From Aureobasidium sp. EXF-3400 (lineage: Eukaryota; Ascomycota; Dothideomycetes; Dothideales; Saccotheciaceae), in contig SWBL01000117.1 in the NCBI GenBank assembly GCA_024195585.1, positions 1 to 64,000 of the forward strand: DNA of 64,000 nucleotides, given 5' to 3'. Positions 20,745-30,164 of the stretch are shown piece after piece. Each line of letters opens with the position of its first letter. Position 1 is the stretch's first letter. Both the position numbers and the translations under genes were made by a program. Below the pieces are notes generated by a model. That model was not told the origin of the DNA and did no database searches. It saw nothing but the letters and a program-made list of their open reading frames with translations.

Positions 20745-22448
20745 CTACTCGGACATGCAAGTACGTCCCAGAGAGTGCAGATGATAGATGCAAGGATGAG
20801 TCTGAGAGGTGAGGTTAGACCAGAGATGCGACTTCAGCCACTTTTCGTATTGAGCGTCATCAAGCTGGATACCGTGGAAGATGACGACCTGGTTGATGAG
20901 GAGACGGAAAGTGTTGTTGACGCTGACCATCTGCAGAACAGCATCGATCTCGTCAGCAGCGTCGAAGATCTCGTCGGCAGTGGTGGGCTTGTTGACCATG
21001 ACATCCGCAATGGTGTTGGCAAAAAGGGGAGCCTGAATGCGTGCAGCGAAGCGCCAGAGTCGAACAAGTACCTTAAGGGACGTGGCGTAGATTCTGCGGC
21101 CGAATATCCACTTACGGAACAGAGTGAAAGAAGGGCTGTTCACAACGTGACCGAACTGCTCTTCCTTGACGAGAGTCTGCGAAGCGAAAGCAGTAGCAAA
21201 GAAGTGGGAGTAATGAGCCAAAACGGTCTTGTGAACACCGCCGATGGTAGGACCGTCGAAGAGATCGAGTTCCGCGAAGCTTCCAATTTCAGTAGGGACC
21301 GACCACTCGCTTGGGACAGGGCAGCATTCGTTGATGTAGACTGTCTCGGAGTTGTGGGTGACACTGACAGGTGATTCGGGACGCGATGGGGGAAGAGGGT
21401 TAACGGCATCATTAGGAATCCATGCCTCGGCCTTGGGATCAAGGTTCTTGTCAGACAGCGAGTTGGGAAACTCGGTGATGATAACACATGAAGTGTCAGA
21501 CTCGCTTCCATCATCGATGGTGACAGGAGGTGAAGGTGGGGTGTCCTGGATGATGACCGGCTCAAGCTCAATAGCAGGAGCGACAGGGGTTGCAGGGCCT
21601 TCATCACTGGTGGACGACATAGCAACCGGGGCAGGAGACTGTGGCAAAGGAATGTCTTGAGCCAGGGTCAAAGCCTTCAGTCTGTGGTGGGGACCAGGTT
21701 TGCGCACAGAACGAGGCGAGAGGTCGGGAGACTGGACGACAGAGCTAGCAGGCGTAGCTCTGAAAAGCTTGGAGGCATCTGTATCAGGAGCAGTCTGAGT
21801 GCTTTCATCCTTGGTGGCCACAGCATTGGTTGATGCAATCGAGGTCGAATCGTCCACAACAGATGCAGCGCCATCGGGCTCAGACACCTTAGTGTTGGGA
21901 GCATGGCCGTTGGTGATAGAAGCAGTGCCGTTGGGCTCAGCGTCGGACTTCTGGGTGATGCTGCTGAACCGGGAGAGCAGCTTGTGAGGGCCCATGTGTG
22001 TGGCGAGGTGAGCAATGACTGCGTCACGGTCTCCGTTGGCAAGATCAGCAAGGGAGGATTTGCGCACCTCGCCGGTGGTAGACAGAGCGGCGTCAGTGAG
22101 GGCAGGAGCTCCTTCAGTGGATCCGTTGGTAGGCTCACTAGCAGCGACAGCGACAGCTTCAGGAGCCATGTTTTGTTCGACTGAAGATGGTTCGTGGGGT
22201 GGAGTGTCCCAAGAAGACATGTCTGCAAAGATCTCGTTGATGTGATTGGGAGTAGTGACAATGGTGCCGATGCCGTGGATGTAATGGTCGAAGGGAAAGG
22301 GCTGTGTGTGACCGCGCTCGTTTTGTTGCGCAGTTGGAACCCAGAGATTGTGTTGTTTTGCAGAATCGCAGCGGTGGAGGAGAGGTCTGATGGCTTGAGA
22401 GCGAAGTGAAAAGAGAGAAGTCGTGTCGTACGAACACGAAGTGGTCAT
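20745..22448 (-). CDS. BTB/POZ domain protein with long disordered N-terminus
   Basis: From ATG at 22446-22448 the product is 567 residues; an alternative ATG at 22218-22220 gives 491 and starts MSSWDTPPHEP, which may be the true start. The first ~340 residues are low-complexity Ser/Thr/Pro/Ala sequence. A BTB-like fold follows: LFDGPTIGGVHKTVLAHYSH (the aHk..La..S signature), FFATAF, then FRKWIFGRRIY and a helical C-terminus (FANTIADVMVN, IFDAADEIDAVLQMV). Fungal BTB proteins of this layout are usually uncharacterised; the BTB domain mediates dimerisation or Cul3 binding. No DNA-binding or kelch domain is present. Confidence 0.75.
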   Translation of the reverse strand: MTTSCSYDTTSLFSLRSQAIRPLLHRCDSAKQHNLWVPTAQQNERGHTQPFPFDHYIHGIGTIVTTPNHINEIFADMSSWDTPPHEPSSVEQNMAPEAVAVAASEPTNGSTEGAPALTDAALSTTGEVRKSSLADLANGDRDAVIAHLATHMGPHKLLSRFSSITQKSDAEPNGTASITNGHAPNTKVSEPDGAASVVDDSTSIASTNAVATKDESTQTAPDTDASKLFRATPASSVVQSPDLSPRSVRKPGPHHRLKALTLAQDIPLPQSPAPVAMSSTSDEGPATPVAPAIELEPVIIQDTPPSPPVTIDDGSESDTSCVIITEFPNSLSDKNLDPKAEAWIPNDAVNPLPPSRPESPVSVTHNSETVYINECCPVPSEWSVPTEIGSFAELDLFDGPTIGGVHKTVLAHYSHFFATAFASQTLVKEEQFGHVVNSPSFTLFRKWIFGRRIYATSLKVLVRLWRFAARIQAPLFANTIADVMVNKPTTADEIFDAADEIDAVLQMVSVNNTFRLLINQVVIFHGIQLDDAQYEKWLKSHLWSNLTSQTHPCIYHLHSLGRTCMSE

Positions 22449-23369
22449 GTTCGACCAAATAAGAGTTGGAGACGATGGGTGAAGACAAAGTAGGCAGCCA
22501 ATGAAAGCTGGTGTTGATCGTGAAAGGAAGGCGCGCAAACACGAAAGGCGCAAACAGCAGCTGCCACCGAAACAAGCAACCAAGATTCGAGTGATTGCAA
22601 GACAGGAGCAGGAGCAGGGACAGAAGCAACAAAGACTTTCTGCTGCAGTCTGTTCACTTCCCCCTTCTTCATTGATCTTGCACATTACTTCCTCCTGGAC
22701 CTACTATCAGAAACAGCCTCGCAAGTAACGAGAGGCCTGTATCCATCCCTCAGTCGGCCACTTGGTCTGCTTGCTGCTCTTTCGCATACCCAAAGAGCTT
22801 TACTCAGACGCCATCAACAACTCATCACGTTCATCACTCAGACGAAGGCTTGGAATATGATTCTGTAAGAGACTTTCGCAACTCTCGGGGGACAGAGATA
22901 CCGAGTAGCATGTATGTCAAAGTCACATTTTACTACAGCTTTTGAGCAGCAAAGAAGCATGATGAACAGCCTGGAGCTTCAGATGCACGGAAGGAGGTTT
23001 GTTGACACTTTGCTAGCGTGATCAAAAATACACATACCCACACCAACAGGGCTGAGTCGTTGAGGGGCCACGCGGCGCGATAGCAACGGCGATAAGGCGG
23101 CCTGTCAGGCTGTCACCGAAACACTCCAAAATATCTGTGACATGACGATCATCCTTCAATCCATGCAAACCTGTCAGGTACACAGCTTGGCAGGCCTGTC
23201 ATGTTCGTAAAAGAGCACTGCCACACAAGGGTACGTTGTCACATAAACATTGATCGCCGTAGGTCTTTTGATTCTTCTATTGCACATCTTTTCCTACCGC
23301 ACACTTCACCTTGCCAATCTCAATCTTCATCAACCACCATTTCCAACCAGTTCTACCATCAACTCAACA
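22449..23369. other. Intergenic region (divergent promoters)
   Basis: About 920 bases between a minus-strand BTB gene and a plus-strand wall protein gene. A pyrimidine-rich leader precedes the ATG at 23370. A long in-frame extension of the BTB gene up to 22685 is Cys-rich and not credible. Nothing else is seen. Confidence 0.5.
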
Positions 23370-23890
23370 TGCGCTTCATCCTCGTCACAGCTCTCGCAGC
23401 CTTTGCCGCCGCACAAAGCACCACATCAATGAGTGCCAGCGCAAGTGGCAGCATGACAACCTCAACCTCATCAGCCGCACCATCTTGCGCAGCAGGCCAA
23501 TCAACCTGCAACGGCGTTTGCTTCGACAGCAGCGAGTACACCTGCTGCCCTGCCGGCCTCTGTGCCAGCGGTAGCTACTGCGGTCAAGACAGCTCTGGCA
23601 ATGCTGCTTGCTGCGCTCAAAACACTGCGGGAACCTGCTCTGCCGCTTCGACACCTACATCTCTTAGCCGTGGTGCTACTGCCTCGTCAGGCGCCGCGTC
23701 GGCCACTTCGTCCTCGGCTAGTGGAAGCAAGAGTGCTAGCTCGTCCTCCTCCTCGACCTCTTCCGGTTCTCAAAGCAGCGGATCGAGCACTGCTACTTCT
23801 TCGGGTGCCGCTGCTGGTCACGTCGATTCCTGGCTCTCAAACGCCGTCACCTATGCCGCTGGCGGCCTTGTTGCTGCTGCTCTAATCTAA
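23370..23890 (+). CDS. Cysteine-rich putative GPI-anchored cell wall protein
   Basis: A single exon, 173 residues. Residues 1-16 (MRFILVTALAAFAAAQ) form a signal peptide with an Ala-X-Ala-like cleavage site. After a Ser/Thr linker, a ten-cysteine module follows (SC, TC, VC, TCC, LC, YC, ACC, TC) at about 38-90, granulin- or chitin-binding-like in spacing but not assignable. About 60 residues of Ser-rich, presumably O-mannosylated sequence come next. The protein ends in a hydrophobic stretch (AVTYAAGGLVAAALI) with small residues before it, the layout of a GPI attachment signal. It is probably exposed at the cell surface. It is not a CFEM domain by spacing. Confidence 0.8.
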
Positions 23891-23988
23891 AGACACCCAC
23901 GACATGATGATTGACAAAAGAGCTTGGATGCACTGGAGATACACGTAGTTGGAACGCTTTACCTTCTCTGTTCATATTTTTGAATTTA

Positions 23989-24312
23989 CTATACCACTTT
24001 ACCCATCCAGGTCTTTCGATTCCAACGAATCATTTTCCTTCTCTCGCTCTGGTGTCCAGCCAGCCTCTGGTTGGCGATCGCGGGGATTGTGTTTAGGGAT
24101 GGAAGGTTGCGAGGAAGGGACTCGTTGATGCCTGCGGCGTACACGACGGCAGTGTCCCAGAATGTGCAGCCGAGTTCGATGGCTTTGAGGAGAACGGGCT
24201 CGGCTTGTTTGAATTTCAGGTTGGTTCCGAGACCGAAAGACAGGCCCATGGCTCCGAATCCTGGGCTGTTGACTTTGAGGCCTGATGAGCCGAAGGGAAG
24301 TGTCTTGACCAT
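23989..24312 (-). pseudogene. Truncated aldo/keto reductase
   Basis: From ATG at 24310-24312 the frame begins as an aldo/keto reductase: [18 protein letters not shown], then [18 protein letters not shown] (the strand with the catalytic Asp, here FWDTA) and AAGINE. Instead of continuing into the rest of the TIM barrel, the sequence turns into unrelated residues and stops after 107 codons; normal length is 310-340. No downstream exon with the catalytic Tyr/Lys/His motifs is present in the next 300 bases toward the wall protein gene. This is a 3'-truncated relic that may still be transcribed. Confidence 0.7.
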
Positions 24313-24945
24313 GATGGGTATAATTGAAATGAATCGAATTTGGATGAGGTGGAAGGTCCAGTCAGTGTGATCAATTGGGGACAGAATTTGCTGGTAAGCA
24401 AATGTAGAAATGAGAACAAGGTAGTCAATCAAAGGTGACCTGAGAGTGGACTCGATACCTGGTATTTATTTACCTGATGATCATGACACTTCGGCCGAAA
24501 TCCTATAGGGCTGGCTTATGGTATCTTACCAACTCCGTAACCTCCTTGTAAAACCACCACCACTCTCATATCCGAACATGTTGGGAGCATACAACATATA
24601 GATCGTCTGTGTGTACATTCTTTCTAAATACTTGTAGAGCCTGTGGTTGGGCAACATGCCATTCATCATTTGTGAACATTCGCGGCAAACTGATTCTGCC
24701 TCCCGTGCCAGCCCACACCATGCAAGATGTAAAGCAAGAACGCCAGTCAAGCCATCAACCAATATCGTCACCTTTTAGTGGCTCTGATAAACCCGTGAGA
24801 TGTAGCCCTGACAAAAAAATAAATAACAAGTACGAAACGCTATCAATCAAAAGCACATATACCAACGACATTGAGCAAAGGGTTTGGCGAGGCCTGGCAG
24901 CATGTTGGTGTCGAGACAAGCTTCCCGTTTGGCATTAGAGAACTT
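24313..24945. other. Intergenic region
   Basis: Upstream flank of the reductase relic. A minus-strand frame at 24526-24771 of 81 codons has no ATG at its head and no recognised motif. Otherwise nothing is seen. Confidence 0.5.
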
Positions 24946-27070
24946 TTACCAGGTTTCCTGTTGACGTTAGTGCATATCCAAGAGGCGTTGATATGGTCAG
25001 ACTTACTGCAACGTATTGACCATCGTCTCTCTTCTGGGCCCAGAAGTCCTTGGCCTCCTCAAAGTTGAGGTTACCCTTGTCCATGGCCACATCGATGAGG
25101 GCTTCCTCTACACCTTCACCCATGCCTCTCGAGCTTCCACATACAAAGATGCGACCGTCGAGAGCGTTGATGACAAACCAGACAATATCTGCCTGCAGAC
25201 GAACCTCATCCTGGACGTACTTGGCTGCCTTATTCGCTTGTGATTCTGACACGACCTTGCCAGTAACCTCGCCACCCTTCTTGGGTTGGATGTCAACGAC
25301 TCCAGCGTCTTCCTGACTCACTGGAGGAGGCTTGGCACGAGACTGAACGACCTTCTTGATTTCATTCTCGTGATCGCCCAGCTCTCCAGAATAGATCTCA
25401 TCCAGAGTAGAATCTCGCACACCTTGGATGAGCCAGATCTTGTTGGCACACTTTGAGTTACGAAGACGGTTGAGGATGAAACCACGGAATGGAGCCATAC
25501 CCACACCGGCACCGATCATGATCATTGGGCCGTCCGAATCGAATTTCTTGGAAAGCGGGTTGGCCATCAATCCGCGGAACATGGGAATGCGCACGCTTGG
25601 CATCTCAACTTCGCCGCCAGACTGCTTGGCCTTCTTCTCGGCGTCGATGAAGCGGCGGGCAACACGTTCAAGATAGCCAGAACCGACTCCAGTACACATC
25701 TTTCCATCCCAACCGGGGTTCTCATGGACTGTAACGGCAAACTCGATGAGACGTCTTCCTGCAAGTCCTTCTCTGTCTGAAGATACGTGTGGGTCGTTGG
25801 AAAGAGAATAGAATCGAGGCATGAGCTGGTTCAGACAACTCAACAGCATCTCAAACGGAGGTCTGGATGAAGGGAATGCCTCTAGAAGTTGAAGTAGGGT
25901 AATGTTAGGTCCGACACGAAGGTCGCAGAAGGCACCTTGTCCTTGAGCACTAGCCATGTATTCAAGGATCTTGCGCTCATTCTTGGCGTCTGCGTGTTCG
26001 GCCAAAACACGGAAAAGTTGCTTGGTTGGTGCGGAAGACGCAATGTCGACACACCACGTTAGAAGCTCTCTACGTGTGGTGAGCAACTCACGAGGCTTCT
26101 CGTCTCCCCAGATCGTAGGCCAACGGCCTCCCTCGGTCTTGAGCATTATGGGCTTGTCGCGAAGGAACTTGGGCGTACCGATCCTGTTGAAAATGGTGTC
26201 GACAATGGCTGCATCATTAGGAGGACAGATACCAACGGCGCCACCGACTTTGAAGTCGATGTCACCTTCTCTGGGATAATCGGTGATATCGACGTCAAAG
26301 TGTACAGTACGCTTCTCGGCACCCTCGTTAGTAAGCTGACGAGCGTGGAATACAGGTGCAGAGTAGACATCGTAAGGAGGATGGGGTTGGACGAAAGTCG
26401 GTGGGTGAACGTCGACGGTGCTGTGATGACTGCTGGCCTCGTCCTTCGGAACGGATTCCAGCGAGAACTTGGGCTTTGGAAGTTCGACAAGATCGCTCAA
26501 ACCAGTGTCGAGTGTCAAGGCGTTGATCTTGAGGTTCAAGGCTCGGAAAGCATCATTGTCAGGCAGTACAACAGGAATGAAACCGGGCTGAGTCGTGTCT
26601 GGAGGAAGAACCTTTATTTTGCAGCAGTTCGCAGCTGCTCCACAGCAGTAGTTTTGTAGGAAGGCGGTACCAGTCTCGCCAGTGCCAAGCAGTTTGCGAA
26701 TGTCGTCGGCTGACGATGTGATCAGGTGGGTCGAGGCGCGACGCTTGGTAACTTCTGTTTCAATCGGGCTCTTCTTGTCCCTGGGTGTCATGTCTTCAAA
26801 TTGATCGTACATCTCGGTGGAGGGCGTGGAGATTCCAGATTCGAGAGTTCCCTCGGACCAAGCCATTGACTCACCGAGTGAGTCACCGGATGAGCGTGGC
26901 GATTGTGATTGTGAGTGGACGGATCGCTTGGAGGGCGACATGTTACCTTGCGGAATAGAGACGGGCTCTGTGGGTATCGGGTTGTCAGGATGTGATGTAG
27001 CCGAGGTGGGAATGTGCTTGTGTGTGTGAGTCGTCATGGTGAAGGACGACAGGGAATGGCGACGAGGCAT
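24946..27070 (-). CDS. FAD/NADPH reductase of the CPR/sulfite-reductase fold lacking a flavodoxin domain
   Basis: Exons 25007-27070 and 24946-24957 (49-base intron) give 691 residues. The tiny last exon matters: it makes the C-terminus YVAETW, the terminal Trp that stacks on FAD in this family. The first ~150 residues are disordered, followed by a cysteine motif NYCCGAAANCCKIK near 165-178. The FAD domain has RFYSLSND (RxYS) and a connecting helical domain. The NADP domain has MIMIGAGVGMAPFRGFI and the GRIFVCG strand. No FMN-binding flavodoxin domain precedes it, unlike P450 reductase, so it must take or give electrons through another partner. The start at 27070 is favoured; in-frame ATGs at 27175 and 27036 are possible. 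Confidence 0.85.
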
Positions 27071-28128
27071 GTTGGCGATGTGTATGAAAGTCGCTGCAGA
27101 GGAATGATTGTCAGCAAGATGGAATTGCAAAAGCGACACTCGGAATTGGAGAACGCGAAGAAAGTCGAGCGTCATTGTGCCGATGGCGGGGCGTTAGAGA
27201 ACTCACGAGAAGATCGATCAGATAAAGATAAAGAAAGGGAAAGGTTCTTCCTCCTAAAGAACCCCCTTTGGAATACGATGCGTGAATTCACGTCGACGAG
27301 AATATTAGGTATGCGGAGAGCAGAGTTAACGAGCAATTGCTGCAATAATTCTTGAGTTCAAAAAGTCTTGTGGATTGAAGGCGGATGGGAAGAGGAGAAG
27401 TACAGTACCCACGGGCGGCTTGAGAAAGTGGCACTTCGACTTGCCTCAGGTGCTTCACAAGCCACTCGGTGGTCCCTGCACTCGCGTCACCAAAACGAGA
27501 TGTCACCAAAGATCCTCGATTGATTAGATTGACATCGACACTTCTACATGTTCCTTGCATGTTCCTTATCCAGTCGACGCGGTACCGAGTCATAGAGGGA
27601 CTTCATACGTATCTGTCTCATACTCTGGTAGAAAAATAACAGTTCTCGCGAGCACCGCGGTGTCTTTCCATCGTTGTTGCGAATTTCGAGGTGCGGCTGT
27701 GTCTTTGCCTTCCGTCCCGTTTTCGACCTCGGGCTGCTGATTATCGACTTGCCTGCAACCAAAGCTCTCCCGAGCTCGCCGAATCTCATCTTCTGCTCGG
27801 TCGGTCTGGCTACCTGCTCTATCAAACGCCCGACCCGACACTGGATTGTTATCGAAGAATGCTCTTGTCTAACGGCATAGACTTCCTTGTTTAGCGGATG
27901 TCGTGTGCTTGCGCATCTCGTTCGAGAAAGACGATCAGCTCATTCATAAAACTCGTACGAGCGACCCCTGACCACAACATTTCTGATCTCGTGACAAAAG
28001 AAAGTCCTTCTTGCGCTTTTCCAATTTTAGATCTCAATAAAATATGCTAGACGTGGAGCATTACTGTTCTTGATACGGTATCTTGGAGCATTACGGTAAA
28101 AACTGTACAGGTCACGCCATCATCACTC
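27071..28128. other. Intergenic region
   Basis: About 1.06 kb between two minus-strand genes. It holds the reductase promoter and leader and the 3' flank of the Cdc37 gene. Small frames in both strands lack protein character. No repeat or RNA gene is seen. Confidence 0.5.
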
Positions 28129-29719
28129 TTAATCCATACCAGGGTCCTCAATTTCTTCGACCACACGTCCTTCCTGGTCATGAGGCATCTTTCCTGAACG
28201 TTCAATCTCCTCCATCTGCTTTCTTCCCTCTTCGGTTGTTGCATCAATGACGCCCTCTTCCAGACTCAACATACCACCCTCGCCGAGTTGTGCTACGACT
28301 TGCTCGGCCTCATCGACGCTCATCTTGCCCAAAACCTCGTTGACTCTGTCCAAACTGCCACTCTCGAGAGCGCGTTGCAGACCTGGAGGGAAGGTCTCGA
28401 AGACTGCGCGCGCCTGCTTAGCGTCCTCATCCGTAGAATTGGCAGGTGGCACGACAATGTTGATGGTGGTGTTTGGATCCACTGCGTGTAACTGGATCTG
28501 TTCAACACCGCCAGTACCCTCTGCCTCGTCGCGCTTGCGTTGCTCAGCGAGTTCTCTTGTGCGAGATCTGATCCTGGCGTATGTCGAATTGACGTCGTCC
28601 ATGAACAGCTTTTGTGCTTGGTGACCCTGTGTGGTGACGCGCTTGAAGAAGAGTTGTACTCCGTCGCGACCCAGCTGTCGGCAGTACTGTAGCAACAGTG
28701 CTTGGTGGACACATTGTCTTGCGTAGTCGTCGTTTCCATCACTTTGAGCGTTGAAAGCCTCCACCAGTAAACCATCCGTCTCTTTCTCGCCCAAGACTGA
28801 AGGATTGTTTGAGATAAATTCCAGAGAAGAACGGTAGTCACCGTACTTGATCTTAGCGAATCTCTTTGCCAGTGGTGAGGCCTGCATGTCTTCGTCATCG
28901 CTGTCTAGACTAGCTATGGGTTTTGTAACGACCGACTCATCCTCAATGTCAGCATCGGCGCCAGATGATTGACCAGTCTCAGCATGCTGGAGTGAAGGAC
29001 GCGAAGGGTTAAGTAGTTCCGGCGTGGCTGGAGATTTGCTGGCGCCAGGCTTAGTTGCTGACTTGGAGACGTGAGAGCTGTCGAAACCGGTGCGGTAAGT
29101 TTCGCTGGTAATCTTTGACTTTTCCTCCTTCTCGAGCTCAGCAAGTTTCTGCAAAAGTTGTACTTGTAGGTCCTGGATCTTTGTCTTGTGTGAGGTGACT
29201 TCGGTGATGAAGGCGGCGTAGTATGCTGAAGGAGCAGGCTTAGCTTCGTCCACGGCCTGTTTGGCTTGGTCGACTAGTGCGGCCATCATCTTGCTGTAGC
29301 GCGGAGGATCCTGGACGTTTACATGGACACCAGCTGGTGGGGGTGGAGGGGTGTCTGCATCAGGAGAGCCAGTGCTCTTGATGAGAGCCTGGAAGATGTA
29401 GCGTTCGAAGCCCGACTGAGCCTGTTCGGCCTCTTGTTTGAAGGACTGGAGCGATTCGAGCAGGTCGTCTATGCGTTTGATCAAGCCATCGTTAATGATC
29501 TTTTCGTACTTGAGGGTTTCAATCTGGTGTTTGCGATCGACACGCTGTTGGTGAATCTGATTCTGCTTTGCGCGGATGAAGGAACGCTTGTCGACGTTGG
29601 GATGGACTTCGATGTCTGAATCGTCAGACAGCTCGAGAGCGTCCTAGAGGTTGTTGTCAGCTTTCAGCGGATGAATTCAGGAGAGGCATAGCTACCCATT
29701 TGCTGTAATCAACGGGCAT
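28129..29719 (-). CDS. cdc37: Hsp90 co-chaperone Cdc37
   Basis: Exon 1 (29696-29719) encodes MPVDYSKW and exon 2 (28129-29643) the rest, across a 52-base intron; 512 residues. The N-terminus YSKWDALELSDDSD is the Cdc37 signature, including the serine in a CK2-like acidic site that controls kinase clients, followed by VHPNVDKRSFIRAKQ. A long coiled coil follows (about 30-190). The Hsp90-binding middle domain spans about 250-390 (SSLEFISNNPSVLGEKETDG, RQCVHQALLLQYCRQLG). A C-terminal helical domain follows with MSVDEAEQVVAQL and ends EEIEDPGMD. Cdc37 loads kinases on Hsp90 in the cytosol. The short first exon is required for the conserved N-terminus. Confidence 0.95.
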
Positions 29720-30164
29720 GTTGCGGGGTCCTCAGAAAGAAGCTGCGCTGAGTTGTTTCCTTTGTGCGTGTTACAGAAGTTCTGTGATTAGAAGCAGAGG
29801 AGAGAGAAGCTGTCAGAAGAGGTAATTGCCTAATTACTTGTCTTCCAATCTGATCTGTTGCTTGTAAAGCGAATTGATCGAAGCAAATAGAAACAAACGC
29901 CCGAGCTCCGAGCGACGCACCGGGCCGAAGGTTCATGATGACGATGCGACAAAGGCCCGGCTGCAAGTCTAGACTGGTAGCAGCTCATGCACCAAGTCAA
30001 CTCATGTCACAACAAGACCAACACACATGACAAGAATGCTCGTTGCTGTCCACCCTGTCCATACAACGCGGTAGACCATCTTTCCCGCCCGCCTGCGCCC
30101 TGCGACTCCCCTCCCTCTCCCTTCGCTCCGCCCAGCCTCCGCCCTTGGAGAGCCCCAGACAGCC
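29720..30164. promoter_or_regulatory. Divergent promoter of Cdc37 and the Mdl-type ABC gene
   Basis: 445 bases between two start codons. The strand toward the ABC gene is C/T-rich from about 30090 to 30150, as in many fungal leaders. A minus-strand frame covering 30002-30412 is a shadow of composition. No specific site is claimed. Confidence 0.5.

Noticed and set aside
20775..21374. 199-codon plus-strand frame inside the BTB gene
   Set aside because: Antisense shadow with low-complexity composition and no ATG context or motif.
21677..22261. 194-codon second minus-strand frame within the BTB gene
   Set aside because: A frame-shifted reading of the disordered Ser/Thr/Pro region, rich in Leu/Pro/Ser only because of codon composition.
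24526..24771. Minus-strand 81-codon frame
   Set aside because: No ATG at the head, and the peptide shows no domain.
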